Part shown: positions 25,415 to 34,860 of the stretch, piece after piece
How the letters are laid out: every line of letters begins with the position of its first letter
How positions within the stretch are numbered: position 1 is the stretch's first letter
Assembly: GCF_003259745.1 (NCBI RefSeq)
Contig: NZ_QLMC01000001.1
Span: 372,001-436,000 of the forward strand
Reading direction: 5' to 3'
Length of the DNA: 64,000 nt
From: Larkinella arboricola
Lineage (GTDB): Bacteria; Bacteroidota; Bacteroidia; Cytophagales; Spirosomataceae
The notes under the pieces: model-generated
Databases searched by the model: none
What the model saw: the letters and a program-made list of their open reading frames with translations, nothing else
Told to the model about the DNA's origin: nothing
Program-made: the position numbers and the translations under genes

Positions 25415-27991
25415 TTACGCTTCCGCACGCAGCACCTCCAGCGGTGGGCGTACCAGTACCCCACGGCTGTTGAACAGACCGATGAGAATGGTTAAGCCGG
25501 TAACTACGCCGATAACCGCCAGCAGCGGAGCAAAGTTGGGCATAAACGGTATTTCAAAAACGAAATACGCCAGCCCCCAACTCGCGAACAGCGACAGCAC
25601 AATCCCTGAAAAAGCCGCGATCAGCCCCAGAAATAAGTATTCGATGAGCGTAATGAGCAAAATCTGACGGCGGTTAGCGCCCAGTGTTCTCAGCAACACA
25701 CTTTCCTGAATCCGCTGGTATTTGCTGATAATCACCGAACTGCTCAAGACCAATAGACCCGTTATGATGCTGAATAAGGCCATAAACTGAATGACGAACG
25801 AGACTTTTTCCAGTACTTCGTCGATGGTTTGCAGAATCAGGCCGAGATCAATAGCCGATACGTTCGGATACCGGAGTACCAGATCGCGCTGGAACCGGGC
25901 GGATTGCTGCGTGTCGCCAACCCGCGTCAGCAGGACGTGAAACTGCGGAGCCTGTTCGAGCACACCGTTAGGAAACACGATCAGGAAATTGGTTTGAATA
26001 CGGTTCCAGTCTACGTCACGGGTTCCGGCTACAATCGTCGGAATGAGCAGCCCCTGTACATTGAACGTCAGCGTATCGCCCAGCTTTAATTTTGTTCGTT
26101 CCAGATACCCTTTCTCCACTGAAATGTAAACGTTGCCGTCGGCCTGATACGGTGCTTTTCCGGCGGTTAGTTTTTCCGAACTGATCAGCGTATCGCGGTA
26201 TGTCACCCGGTATTCGCGGGTCAGCGCCCAGTCGGGCACGTTGGCACTGGTGTCTTTCTGAATAGCATCCACGGTTCGCCCGTTGATTTCGGCCAGCCGC
26301 ATCGTTACCACCGGAACAGTTTGCAGAACCGGCAGCCGGTGTTGCTGGGCCAGTTGCTGAACGCCCGCTTTCTGCTCATTCTGAATATCGAACAAGACCA
26401 TGTTGGCCTGATTACCGCTGGCCGAAAGCTGCACCCGACTCAGTAATAACGTTTGCGTCAAGTATAGCGTCGCAATCAGAAAGGCGCCCAAACCAATCGA
26501 AATAACCAGAATAAGCGTCTGATTCTGCGGACGGTACAGATTGGCCAGACTCTGCCGCCAGATGTAGCTCCACGAAACCGGGAAAAACCGCCGGACCAGC
26601 ACCATCAGCAACTGGCCCATCGCGGTTAAAACACCGAAGGCAAACGCCAGCCCCGCCGTGAAACCAAGCGCTGTTTTCCAGTCCCGAATCTGCCAGTAGG
26701 CAAAACCGAATATGGAAACCGCAATGACCAGATAGACCGCCCACTGAAGCGGATCACGGCCCGTCACGTCATCGTCGTAGGAGCTGCGGAGGGTGCGAAG
26801 CGGAGCAATTTTCCGAATGACCAGCAACGGCAGCAACGCAAACAGAATGGCAATGACCAAACCTGCGCCGATGCCCTGCGCCACGGCTTTCCACGAAACC
26901 GTCGTCACCACTTCGACCGGTAAGAAACTGCCGAAAACTGCGGGCAAGACTAACTGCAAAACCGTCCCCAGGGCGGCCCCGATCAGGGCGCCGATAAAGC
27001 CCATCAGCGACGTCTGAATGAGGTAAATCAGAAACGCCTGCTGACCGCTGGCACCCAGACACCGCAACACCGCCACCGAAGCAATTTTCTCTTTCACGTA
27101 CAGATGGACCGCGCTGGCCACGCCCACGCAGCCCAGCAGCAGGGCCACAAACGCAACCAGATTCAGAAACTTGGTCAGGTCAGCGAAAGCGCGGCCAGTT
27201 TGCTGCTTGCGTTCCGTGACTGTATCCGAGTTGATGCCTAACTTGTCGAGTCGGGGCGAAATATTTTTGACGTATTTATCCACGTCCGTTCCGGGTTCAA
27301 ACTGGTAGTAGGAGCGGTATGTCACCCGGCTGCCGCGTTCTAGCAAACCCGTTTCCGCCAGAAAAACGCGCGGAATAAAAACCGTCGGCGCTACGGTGGT
27401 ACTCACCGCTGTCTGACCCGGAATTTTCATGACCCGACCGGCCACGTAAAACATCAGTTTGCCAACTTTTACCGAATCACCGGGTCGGGCGTTCAGCTGC
27501 ACCAGCAGCGCATCATCCACCAGCGCAATGCGCTGACGGTTTTCATTTGCTTTCCGGAACTGTGCCACGGCCTGGGTTGGCTGGGTTTCCCAGTCGCCGT
27601 AATACGGGAATTTCCCCTGTAGGGCTTTCACCTGCGCCAGCCGGACCCCGCCCGAGCGCGGAAACATCACCATCGACGGAAACGCCACTTCCTGGCTGCG
27701 TTCCGGACTGATGCCCGCCAAAAACGCTTCCGTTTTTTTGCTGATTTCTTTGTTGGTGGTCAGCACCAGATCGGCACCGATCAGCTCGCGGGCCTGCTCA
27801 TCGACGCTCCGCGACAGGTTATCGCCGAACGAATTGATAGCAACCAGAGCCGCAATGCCCAGCACAATGGCCGACATAAACAGAAAAAGCCGTTTCCGGC
27901 TCCGGCGGCTATCGCGCCACGCCATTTTCCACAGCCACGAATCGAAAATCGATGCGGCTTGCGGTTTTAGTTGGGGAAGTTCACGGTCCAT
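25415..27991 (-). CDS. ABC transporter permease, YbbP-like FtsX family, 858 aa
   Basis: Large inner-membrane permease with two FtsX domains. An N-terminal helix follows the basic stretch (LWKMAWRDSRRSRKRLFLFMSAIVLGI). A periplasmic domain comes next, then a helix block (about 272-385) containing AVLRCLGASGQQAF, two central helices (about 415-465), a second periplasmic region, and a final four-helix block in the last 190 residues with LLRTLGANRRQIL. The overall plan matches Escherichia coli YbbP. The ATG overlaps the stop of the upstream ATPase gene (TAATG), so the two are translationally coupled. Partner of the ATPase and divergent from a TesA-like lipase, a neighbourhood kept from proteobacteria. 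Transported substrate is unknown. Confidence 0.92.
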   Translation of the reverse strand: MDRELPQLKPQAASIFDSWLWKMAWRDSRRSRKRLFLFMSAIVLGIAALVAINSFGDNLSRSVDEQARELIGADLVLTTNKEISKKTEAFLAGISPERSQEVAFPSMVMFPRSGGVRLAQVKALQGKFPYYGDWETQPTQAVAQFRKANENRQRIALVDDALLVQLNARPGDSVKVGKLMFYVAGRVMKIPGQTAVSTTVAPTVFIPRVFLAETGLLERGSRVTYRSYYQFEPGTDVDKYVKNISPRLDKLGINSDTVTERKQQTGRAFADLTKFLNLVAFVALLLGCVGVASAVHLYVKEKIASVAVLRCLGASGQQAFLIYLIQTSLMGFIGALIGAALGTVLQLVLPAVFGSFLPVEVVTTVSWKAVAQGIGAGLVIAILFALLPLLVIRKIAPLRTLRSSYDDDVTGRDPLQWAVYLVIAVSIFGFAYWQIRDWKTALGFTAGLAFAFGVLTAMGQLLMVLVRRFFPVSWSYIWRQSLANLYRPQNQTLILVISIGLGAFLIATLYLTQTLLLSRVQLSASGNQANMVLFDIQNEQKAGVQQLAQQHRLPVLQTVPVVTMRLAEINGRTVDAIQKDTSANVPDWALTREYRVTYRDTLISSEKLTAGKAPYQADGNVYISVEKGYLERTKLKLGDTLTFNVQGLLIPTIVAGTRDVDWNRIQTNFLIVFPNGVLEQAPQFHVLLTRVGDTQQSARFQRDLVLRYPNVSAIDLGLILQTIDEVLEKVSFVIQFMALFSIITGLLVLSSSVIISKYQRIQESVLLRTLGANRRQILLITLIEYLFLGLIAAFSGIVLSLFASWGLAYFVFEIPFMPNFAPLLAVIGVVTGLTILIGLFNSRGVLVRPPLEVLRAEA

Positions 27992-28689
27992 TAGTTGGTA
28001 ATGATGCGGTTTTCGGTGAGGGTGTCCGAAACCAGATTTCCGCCTTTGATGCGAATGATGCGTTGTGTTCGGGCGGCCAGTTCAAGGTCGTGCGTCACCA
28101 GCACGAGGGTGGTTCCGGCTTCGCGGTTCAGTTCAAAAATCAGATCAACAACGGTGGCGCTGGTGTCGGCATCCAGGTTTCCGGTGGGTTCGTCGGCAAA
28201 CAGGATTTTGGGCCGGTTGGCAAAGGCCCGCGCCAGCGAAACCCGTTGCTGCTCCCCACCCGAAAGCTGTGTTGGGTAGTGGTGCCCGCGTTGCCCCAAA
28301 CCGACGCGCTCCAGCAACTCCTGCGCGGTTTTTTCCACGCGCCTTTCACCCCGCAACTCCAGCGGTACCATCACATTTTCCAGGGCCGTCAGGGTAGGCA
28401 GCAACTGGAAATTCTGAAAAATAAAACCGACGTATTGGTTCCGGACAGCCGCCCGCTGGTCTTCGCTGAGCGTGTCCAGTTTGATGTTATTGAGGTAAAT
28501 ACTGCCCGACGAGGCCCGGTCCAGCCCGGCACACAGGCCCAGCAGCGTGGTTTTGCCGCTTCCCGACGGTCCCACGATGGAAAATGTATCACCGGCCTGG
28601 ATATCAAAACTGACGGAATTTAAAACGGTTAGGGTACGACCTGCGCTCTGGTAGGTTTTCGTCAGGTTCTCAGCACGCAAAATGCTCAT
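27991..28689 (-). CDS. ABC transporter ATP-binding protein, YbbA/LolD-like, 232 aa
   Basis: Cytoplasmic ATPase of an ABC system of the MacB/LolD/YbbA type. Walker A is GPSGSGKTT (about residues 39-47), the Q-loop NQYVGFIFQNFQLLP, the signature LSGGEQQRVSLARAFANRP and Walker B ILFADEPTGNLD, with the switch histidine in LVLVTHDLELA. Length is normal. The stop overlaps the permease start by one base. Its 5' end faces the lipase gene across a 165-base divergent spacer. Confidence 0.95.
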   Translation of the reverse strand: MSILRAENLTKTYQSAGRTLTVLNSVSFDIQAGDTFSIVGPSGSGKTTLLGLCAGLDRASSGSIYLNNIKLDTLSEDQRAAVRNQYVGFIFQNFQLLPTLTALENVMVPLELRGERRVEKTAQELLERVGLGQRGHHYPTQLSGGEQQRVSLARAFANRPKILFADEPTGNLDADTSATVVDLIFELNREAGTTLVLVTHDLELAARTQRIIRIKGGNLVSDTLTENRIITN

Positions 28690-28854
28690 AAGTGAATAGC
28701 TTAACGGAATAAGTAGATAACCAATTCGTTGTCATTTTATTCACCACGACGAACGGTTTATTTGATAAAGGGCCAGAAATGGGGCTAAATGGATAAAATA
28801 CCGTTATTTTTGTTTGAAACAGACTTTATTACGAGTATAAAAATTGGGTAATCA

Positions 28855-29580
28855 ATGAATTTACTTAAAAATAAGTTGTCTCACAAGGTTTTGCTGGGCG
28901 CATGGCTGCTGGTGAGTAGTATGGCGGGGTGTAACTCCAAAACGGAAACCAATCAGGCGCAGGAAGAAAAACCGGAGGCAACAGCCAGTCAATCGGAAAA
29001 ACCGGCCAGTGAGAAGAAAAAGACCATTTTGTTCTTCGGCAACAGCCTGACGGCGGGCTACGGTCTGGACCCCGCCGAGGCATTTCCGGCGCTGGTTGGT
29101 GAGAAAGCCAAAGCTGCGGGTTATGATTATCAGGTGGTGAATGCGGGGTCGAGCGGGGAGACAACGGCGGGGGGCAAAAGCCGGATTAGCTGGGTGCTGC
29201 GCAAACCCGTTGACGTATTTGTGCTCGAACTCGGCGGAAACGACGGTCTGCGCGGAATTCCCATCAAGGATTCACAAAAGAACCTGCAAGCCATTATTGA
29301 TACCGTCCGGCAGAAAAGTCCGCAGGCACAGATTGTGCTGGCCGGTATGCAGATTCCGCCAAACCTCGGTCCCGACTACTCGGAGCAGTTTAAGACGATG
29401 TACACTGATCTGGCCGATAAAAACAAGCTTACCCTGATTCCTTTTCTGCTTGAAAACGTGGGCGGCATCCGGAAACTTAACCAGCCCGACGGTATTCATC
29501 CCACCGCAGAAGGTCACAAAATTGTAGCCGAAAACGTCTGGAAAGTGCTGGAACCGGTCCTTCAGAAACAACAGCTTTAA
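28855..29580 (+). CDS. SGNH/GDSL hydrolase, TesA-like arylesterase, lipoprotein, 241 aa
   Basis: Esterase/lysophospholipase of the TesA type. The N-terminus has a lipoprotein signal (lipobox MAGC, Cys26) and a charged linker to about residue 56. The four SGNH blocks are present: nucleophile Ser64 in FFGNSLTAGYG, glycine block NAGSSGETTAGG, Asn in ELGGNDGLRG, and Asp/His in DGIHPTAEGH. Escherichia coli TesA is a soluble periplasmic enzyme, whereas this one is predicted to be lipid-anchored. It is divergent from ybbA-ybbP-like genes, as in Escherichia coli. A TATTTTTG box (28805-28812) lies upstream without a matching -33 element. Confidence 0.92.
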   Translation: MNLLKNKLSHKVLLGAWLLVSSMAGCNSKTETNQAQEEKPEATASQSEKPASEKKKTILFFGNSLTAGYGLDPAEAFPALVGEKAKAAGYDYQVVNAGSSGETTAGGKSRISWVLRKPVDVFVLELGGNDGLRGIPIKDSQKNLQAIIDTVRQKSPQAQIVLAGMQIPPNLGPDYSEQFKTMYTDLADKNKLTLIPFLLENVGGIRKLNQPDGIHPTAEGHKIVAENVWKVLEPVLQKQQL

Positions 29581-29614
29581 GTCGTAATTCGTAATCCTGA
29601 AACTCGCCTAACCC

Positions 29615-30889
29615 GTGCGTAAACTTCTGAATAATTTAACCTTCCGCGTACTTGTCGCTATTACGCTCGGTATTATCGTTGGTCATTTTTCTCCGGCAAC
29701 GGCGGCTAAGCTCAAACCGCTCGGCGACCTGTTTATCAACCTGATCAAGATGGTGATCGCACCCATTATTTTCCTGACCATTGTGTTGGGAATCAGTAAT
29801 ATGGGTGATTTGAAAAAAGTAGGCCGGGTAGGGGGGAAGGCGCTGCTGTACTTTGAAATTGTAACGACGCTGGCCTTGGTTATCGGAATTGTGATTGCCA
29901 ATGTTATCAAGCCCGGCGAGGGCGTGCAGACGGGGGCTGTGCAGGGCGGGGATGTGTCGGCGTATACTTCCCAGGGTAAAGAGATGGATTGGGTCAAGTT
30001 CTTTCTGCATATCGTGCCCGACAACGCCATCCGGTCTTTTGCCGAGGGCGAAATCCTGCAAGTGCTGGTGTTTTCGGTCCTGTTTGGCATCGGCCTGACG
30101 CGCATGGGCGACCGGGGCCATTCGCTCATTCAGACGTTCGAGAAGCTGTCGCGGGTATTTTTCAACATCCTGAACGTGGTCATGGTTCTGGCTCCGCTGG
30201 GTGCTTTTGGCGGTATGGCCTTCACGATTGGTAAATACGGATTGGCTACCCTTTTTCCGCTGGCGAAACTGATGGGAACGGTTTACGCGACCATGTTTCT
30301 GTTCATTTTCGTGGTATTGAACCTGATTCTGCGGTATTACCGGATTAGTCTGTGGTCGGTTTTGAAATACATTAAGGAGGAGTTGCTGATTGTTCTCGGA
30401 ACCTCGTCCTCCGAGTCGGCTCTGCCGCAGGTGATGGACAAGCTCGAAAGCATGGGCTGCTCGCGTTCGGTGGTGGGGCTGGTGATTCCGGCGGGTTATT
30501 CGTTTAACCTGGATGGCACCACCATCTACCTGTCGATGGCGACGATCTTTCTGGCGCAGGTGTTCAACATCGATCTGACGATAGGGCAGGAACTGACGAT
30601 TATCGGTATTCTGATGATCACCTCCAAAGGAGCCGCGGGTGTGACGGGCAGCGGCTTTATTGTGCTGGCATCCACGCTGGCGGCTATTCACGTGATTCCG
30701 GTTGAGGGGCTGGCGCTGCTGCTGGGCGTGGATCGGTTTATGTCGGAAGCCCGTTCGATTACCAACATCATCGGCAATACCGTGGCGACGATTTTTATCG
30801 CCAATAACGAAAACGAGTTCGACCGGACCAAGATGCAGAAAGCGTTTGGGAAGGTAGAACGGGAAGAACTGACAAATTACAAATACTGA
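29615..30889 (+). CDS. Dicarboxylate/amino acid:cation symporter (GltP/DctA family), 424 aa
   Basis: Sodium- or proton-coupled symporter for glutamate, aspartate or C4-dicarboxylates. It starts at a GTG (MRKLLNNLTFRVLVAITLG). Family motifs are complete: the serine-rich re-entrant loop TSSSESALPQVMDKLE (about 264-279), GYSFNLDGTTIYLSMATIFLAQ (about 292-313) and ITSKGAAGVTGSGFIVLASTL, ending with VDRFMSEARSITNIIGN. About eight membrane helices plus two hairpins, standard length. It follows the lipase gene by 35 bases in the same direction and may share its transcript. Confidence 0.95.
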   Translation: MRKLLNNLTFRVLVAITLGIIVGHFSPATAAKLKPLGDLFINLIKMVIAPIIFLTIVLGISNMGDLKKVGRVGGKALLYFEIVTTLALVIGIVIANVIKPGEGVQTGAVQGGDVSAYTSQGKEMDWVKFFLHIVPDNAIRSFAEGEILQVLVFSVLFGIGLTRMGDRGHSLIQTFEKLSRVFFNILNVVMVLAPLGAFGGMAFTIGKYGLATLFPLAKLMGTVYATMFLFIFVVLNLILRYYRISLWSVLKYIKEELLIVLGTSSSESALPQVMDKLESMGCSRSVVGLVIPAGYSFNLDGTTIYLSMATIFLAQVFNIDLTIGQELTIIGILMITSKGAAGVTGSGFIVLASTLAAIHVIPVEGLALLLGVDRFMSEARSITNIIGNTVATIFIANNENEFDRTKMQKAFGKVEREELTNYKY

Positions 30890-30907
30890 CGATTGGCTAA
30901 AAAAGCC

Positions 30908-30937
30908 TTTGGTGGCGTTATAAAAAATGTATTTTTG
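30908..30937 (+). promoter_or_regulatory. Candidate Bacteroidota promoter for the serine hydrolase gene
   Basis: TTTG at 30908-30911 and TATTTTTG at 30930-30937, separated by 18 bases, match the TTTG / TAnnTTTG consensus. The start would lie about 40 bases before the ATG at 30985. Confidence 0.55.
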
Positions 30938-30984
30938 TCGGCAGAGCCGTATGTAATATTGAGTTAGTACTATCAACGTCAGGA

Positions 30985-32226
30985 ATGAGAGTTTCGGGAA
31001 TTTGGGCTGGAATCATTGCCATTTTGATCATCGTCGGGTGCGATTCGAGTGAAGACAGAAAATTGAAGCGTTCGGCGAAGGCCATGTACAATTGTGCCGA
31101 AGGACAGAAGTTGACCGCTGCCGAAGAACAGGCCATCCGACAGGAAATTGGTGCCGACGAAAAGATCCGAAAAATCGACGCCATCATCCGGGGCAAAGTT
31201 CGGGCGGGTTTCAACGGCAATGTACTGATTGCGCAGAAGGGTGTTATCCTCTACAAAAATTCGTTTGGTCTGGCGCATCTCGAACGCTCTTCCCGCGATT
31301 CACTCAACGAAAATTCCAAGTTTCAACTGGCGTCGCTTTCCAAAACCTTCACGGCTGTTGCTACGCTAAAGCTCATCGAAGCCGGAAAACTGAGTCTGAA
31401 AGATACGGTTCAGAAGTTTTTTCCGGATTTTCCGTACCCCGGTATTTCCATTGAAAACCTGCTGTCGCACCGGAGCGGTCTGCCCAATTACGCCTATGCG
31501 TTTGAAGACAGTATGCGGACTAACTTTTACAAGTTCGAAAAACCGTATCCGACCAATGCCGAAATCATGCACTGGTTTGCCCATGTCCACCCGACGCCCC
31601 AGCGTTACAACGTACCGGGCCGTACGTTCAGCTACAGCAACACCAACTACTGCGTATTGGCGGCCATTATTGAGAAAATTACGGGAATGCCGTTCGATCA
31701 GTTTGCGAAAAAGAACATTTTCGAACCGCTGGGCATGAAAAATACGTGGGTGGCAACAACCCGCAACGACTCCATCAACCAATACCGTACGGCGGGCTAC
31801 CAGTGGAACCGCCGGATTCCGAAAGATTATTACGATAATGTGGTGGGCGACAAAGGGATTTACTCCACCGTCGGCGATCTGTTCAGGTGGTACCGGGCGC
31901 TCAACGGCGACTGTCTGCTCCGGAAATCGCTGCTGGCCGAAGCCTTCCTGCCCCGGAGTTTCGAGCGAAAAGGCACCAAAAATTACGGCTACGGCTTCCG
32001 GATGTATGTCAACAACCAGAACCAGCCGGAATACATCTACCACACGGGTTGGTGGAAAGGGTACAACAGCCTGTTCTGGTTTAGCCCCAAAGACGACTTT
32101 GTGATCATTCTGCTTGGAAACCGTTACAACAAGTCAGTCTACCAGGTTAAGGAGTTACTCGAAGTGTTGCACGGTCATCCTTCCAACGCCGAACCGGAAG
32201 CCGAAACCGGTGAGGTGGACGTTTAG
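30985..32226 (+). CDS. Serine hydrolase, beta-lactamase (class C/PBP4*) fold, lipoprotein, 413 aa
   Basis: N-terminal lipoprotein signal (lipobox IVGC, Cys19). The penicillin-recognising motifs are in order: SxxK as SLSK in LASLSKTFTA, YxN as YSN in FSYSNTNYCVLA, and HxG as HTG in IYHTGWWKGYNS near the C-terminus. This places it in the beta-lactamase/D-aminopeptidase/esterase superfamily; family members here more often act as esterases or peptidases than on beta-lactams, so resistance should not be assumed. About 65 extra residues precede the catalytic domain. It ends one base from the convergent nadB stop, leaving no room for a terminator between them. Confidence 0.9.
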   Translation: MRVSGIWAGIIAILIIVGCDSSEDRKLKRSAKAMYNCAEGQKLTAAEEQAIRQEIGADEKIRKIDAIIRGKVRAGFNGNVLIAQKGVILYKNSFGLAHLERSSRDSLNENSKFQLASLSKTFTAVATLKLIEAGKLSLKDTVQKFFPDFPYPGISIENLLSHRSGLPNYAYAFEDSMRTNFYKFEKPYPTNAEIMHWFAHVHPTPQRYNVPGRTFSYSNTNYCVLAAIIEKITGMPFDQFAKKNIFEPLGMKNTWVATTRNDSINQYRTAGYQWNRRIPKDYYDNVVGDKGIYSTVGDLFRWYRALNGDCLLRKSLLAEAFLPRSFERKGTKNYGYGFRMYVNNQNQPEYIYHTGWWKGYNSLFWFSPKDDFVIILLGNRYNKSVYQVKELLEVLHGHPSNAEPEAETGEVDV

Positions 32227-32227
32227 G

Positions 32228-33823
32228 TCAGGCCGTTTCCTGCTTCTCAATATCCAGATTGAAGTGCAGACCCCGGTTATCATGCCGGGCCATGGCGGCT
32301 TTAATCACCAGATAAGCTACTTCAATCATGTTCCGCAGTTCGCAAATCCGGCTCGACACCTTCGACTGGCGGTACAGTTCTTCGTGTTCGAGGTAAATCA
32401 GCTCCAGCCGGTCCAGCGCCCGCTTCATCCGGCGATTGGTACGGACGATGCCGACGTAATTCGACATAATCGACTCCAGTTCCCGCTGCATTTCCGTCAC
32501 CAGCACCAGTTCTTCCGGGTGCGTCGTTCCGGCGTCATTCCATTCGGGCAGGTTGTCGGGAATGGCGGCTTTGTCAAAATTCTCAACGGTTTTCAAATAC
32601 GCCCGGTGACCAAATACCACGGCTTCGAGCAACGAGTTGGAGGCCAGTCGGTTGGCGCCGTGTAAGCCGGTGCATGAACACTCTCCGGCGGCATACAGGA
32701 AATTGATGTTCGTCTGGCCATACTCGTTCACTTTGATGCCCCCACACATATAATGCTGCGCCGGAACGACAGGAATGTAATCTTTCCGAACGTCGATACC
32801 GAGGTTGTCGCGGCAATAGGCGGTGATATTGGGGAAATGTTCCACAAACTTTTCAAAATCGAGGTGGGTCACGTCCAGATACACGTGCGGATCGCCGGAT
32901 TTCTTCATCTCGGAGTCGATAGCGCGGGCCACAATGTCGCGCGGAGCCAGCGACAGGCGGGTGTCGTAATTCTCCATGAACGTTTCGCCCTTCATGTTTT
33001 TCAGGATACCGCCAAAACCACGCACGGCTTCTGAAATCAGGAAACTCGGTTTTTTACCCGGTTCGTATAAGGCCGTTGGGTGGAACTGGATGAATTCCAT
33101 GTCCTTGCAGACCGACTTGGCGCGGTAGGCCATCGCAATCCCGTCGCCGGTGGCAATGGTCGGGTTGGTGGTGCTCTGGTAGACGTTGCCGATGCCGCCT
33201 GTCGCCAGCAGCGTGGTTTTTGCGAGAAACTTCTCAACGCGGCCAGTTTGCGTGTCCAGTACATAAGCACCGAAGCAGCGGTTGTCGGTATCGTACCGGT
33301 GGACGGTTTCGCCCAGGTGGTGGCGCGTAAGCAGGTCGACGGCGTAGTAATGCGTGAAAATCTGGATGGATGGCAGTGACTGCGCTTTTTCGAGCAGGGC
33401 CCGCTCAATTTCGGCCCCCGTAATGTCCTTGAAATGCAGAATCCGGTGGTCGGAGTGGCCGCCTTCTTTTGCCAGATCGTAGGCGCCGTCGTCTTCCTTA
33501 TCGAAGCGGGTTCCGTAGTCGATCAGTTCGCGGATTCGCTCGGGAGCTTCCCGCACCACAATTTCGACGACTTCGCGGTTGCTCAGGAAGTCGCCCGCAA
33601 TCATGGTATCCTCAATGTGTTTCTCAAATGAATCTTCCTCGGCCCACACGGCAGCGATGCCGCCCTGTGCGTACTTGGTATTGGTTTCGTCGGCCCGGAC
33701 TTTGGTAATAACCGCAATACGAACAGGTCGATTCTGAGCTTCAAAATGAATTGCCAGTTTGGTGGCGTAACTCAGTCCAGCGATGCCGGAACCGATCACG
33801 AGGAAATCAAAATGTTGGGGCAT
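32228..33823 (-). CDS. nadB: L-aspartate oxidase, 531 aa
   Basis: Flavoenzyme that oxidises L-aspartate to iminoaspartate, the first step of de novo NAD synthesis, feeding NadA. FAD-binding motif VIGSGIAGLSYATKLA (about 8-23), then TKYAQGGIAAVW, the ATGGIGNVY loop, FIQFHPTALYEPG, the substrate-site region YMCGGIKVNEYGQTN and LYAAGECSCTGLHGANRLASNSLLEA. These are NadB signatures that separate it from fumarate reductase flavoproteins. Length is normal. nadA and nadC lie upstream on the same strand, with map between; the 158-base spacer before nadB suggests its own promoter. Confidence 0.95.
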   Translation of the reverse strand: MPQHFDFLVIGSGIAGLSYATKLAIHFEAQNRPVRIAVITKVRADETNTKYAQGGIAAVWAEEDSFEKHIEDTMIAGDFLSNREVVEIVVREAPERIRELIDYGTRFDKEDDGAYDLAKEGGHSDHRILHFKDITGAEIERALLEKAQSLPSIQIFTHYYAVDLLTRHHLGETVHRYDTDNRCFGAYVLDTQTGRVEKFLAKTTLLATGGIGNVYQSTTNPTIATGDGIAMAYRAKSVCKDMEFIQFHPTALYEPGKKPSFLISEAVRGFGGILKNMKGETFMENYDTRLSLAPRDIVARAIDSEMKKSGDPHVYLDVTHLDFEKFVEHFPNITAYCRDNLGIDVRKDYIPVVPAQHYMCGGIKVNEYGQTNINFLYAAGECSCTGLHGANRLASNSLLEAVVFGHRAYLKTVENFDKAAIPDNLPEWNDAGTTHPEELVLVTEMQRELESIMSNYVGIVRTNRRMKRALDRLELIYLEHEELYRQSKVSSRICELRNMIEVAYLVIKAAMARHDNRGLHFNLDIEKQETA

Positions 33824-33981
33824 AGGGGGTAAGGAGTGGTTACTTCTACAGTGCTAAAATCAAGGCACATTACTCTGGAAAGCAAGTACCCAACAAATTA
33901 AGTAATGCAATTGTGTTTGTGGCAAAAGTCAAAAGCTGGAGACTGTTGCAACAATTACTGATGTATGGAGGTCGTATTGCC

Positions 33982-34743
33982 TCAATTCCAGAGTTGATTT
34001 GCAGCGGTCAGGATAATTGGTTCCTTATCGGTCACGACGATGGTGTGTTCATGCTGCACCGCAAAACTGTCTCTGGCAATCAAGGTCCACCCATCTCCTT
34101 TGTCCTGCGCATAGGAGGCTTTCGTGGATAAAAAGGTTTCGATAGCCACTACCGAGTGCTTCCGGAAACGCTTTTTATTGGACGCATCATAATAGCATAA
34201 AATCTCAAGCGGTTCTTCGTGCAGGCGACGACCAATACCGTGTCCGGCCAGATTCTTGATGACCCGATAACCCGATTGGCGGGCTTCGGTTTCAATCAGG
34301 CGCCCAATCTCGGCGAGTTGTACCCCACCCCGGATGTGGCTGATGGCTTTGGCCAGAATGCGCTTCGAGGCTTCGACCAGGGCGCTATGCTGATGAATAT
34401 CCCGCCCAAGAACGAAAGACCCGCCGTTGTCGGACCAATACCCGTTTAACTCGGCGGATACATCGATATTGACCAAATCCCCTTCTTTGAGAATCCGTTT
34501 GGCAGAAGGAATACCGTGACAGACTTCATCGTTCAGGCTGATGCAGGTCCAGCCCGGAAAACGATAGGTGAGTTTAGGGGCCGATCGGGCACCGTGCTGT
34601 TGCAGAAGCTGTTTCCCGTATTGATCCAATTCAAGCGTCGACATTCCGGGTTTGGCATATTGTTGCATGAGTCTGAGCGTTGAGCCAACGATCTGGCTGA
34701 TCTGCTGCATCCCTATCAAATCTTCCTCTGATTTCAATGACAT
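33982..34743 (-). CDS. map: Type I methionine aminopeptidase, 253 aa
   Basis: Removes N-terminal methionine from nascent proteins. Start at 34743 (MSLKSEEDLIG) fits the family better than the in-frame ATG at 34770. All metal and catalytic residues are aligned with the Escherichia coli enzyme: H76 (VCHGIPS), D94 (VNIDVSA), D105 (YWSDNGG), H168 (AGHGIGR), E202 (VVAIETF) and E232 (VQHEHTI). It is not in a ribosomal-protein operon here, so it may be a second copy beside the housekeeping gene; many Bacteroidota have two. A terminator after nadA separates it from the upstream nad genes. Confidence 0.93.
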   Translation of the reverse strand: MSLKSEEDLIGMQQISQIVGSTLRLMQQYAKPGMSTLELDQYGKQLLQQHGARSAPKLTYRFPGWTCISLNDEVCHGIPSAKRILKEGDLVNIDVSAELNGYWSDNGGSFVLGRDIHQHSALVEASKRILAKAISHIRGGVQLAEIGRLIETEARQSGYRVIKNLAGHGIGRRLHEEPLEILCYYDASNKKRFRKHSVVAIETFLSTKASYAQDKGDGWTLIARDSFAVQHEHTIVVTDKEPIILTAANQLWN

Positions 34744-34815
34744 AACTTTGGCGATTTGTTTTATATGCACAATCCGGTAAATCTAACAGAAAAGTCCAGA
34801 TTGCGGAATGAAGAA

Positions 34816-34848
34816 AAGAGCCTCAAAGCTCTCGTTAATGAGGCTCTT
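34816..34848 (-). terminator. Intrinsic terminator of nadA
   Basis: AAGAGCCTCA (34816-34825) and TGAGGCTCTT (34839-34848) form a perfect 10-bp stem with a 13-base loop, 12 bases after the nadA stop. On the minus strand a U-rich stretch (TTTTCTTC) follows. Confidence 0.7.
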
Positions 34849-34860
34849 ATACGGTCATAT

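Noticed and set aside
29636-30976. 446-codon open frame antisense to the symporter gene
   Set aside because: Full overlap with a clear membrane transporter on the other strand; the predicted protein is a low-complexity His/Arg/Gln/Asn sequence, the mirror image of hydrophobic codons.
30985-32226. Antibiotic-resistance beta-lactamase
   Set aside because: SxxK, YxN and HxG motifs are present, but they define a large superfamily of esterases and peptidases; the sequence does not look like a known AmpC enzyme.
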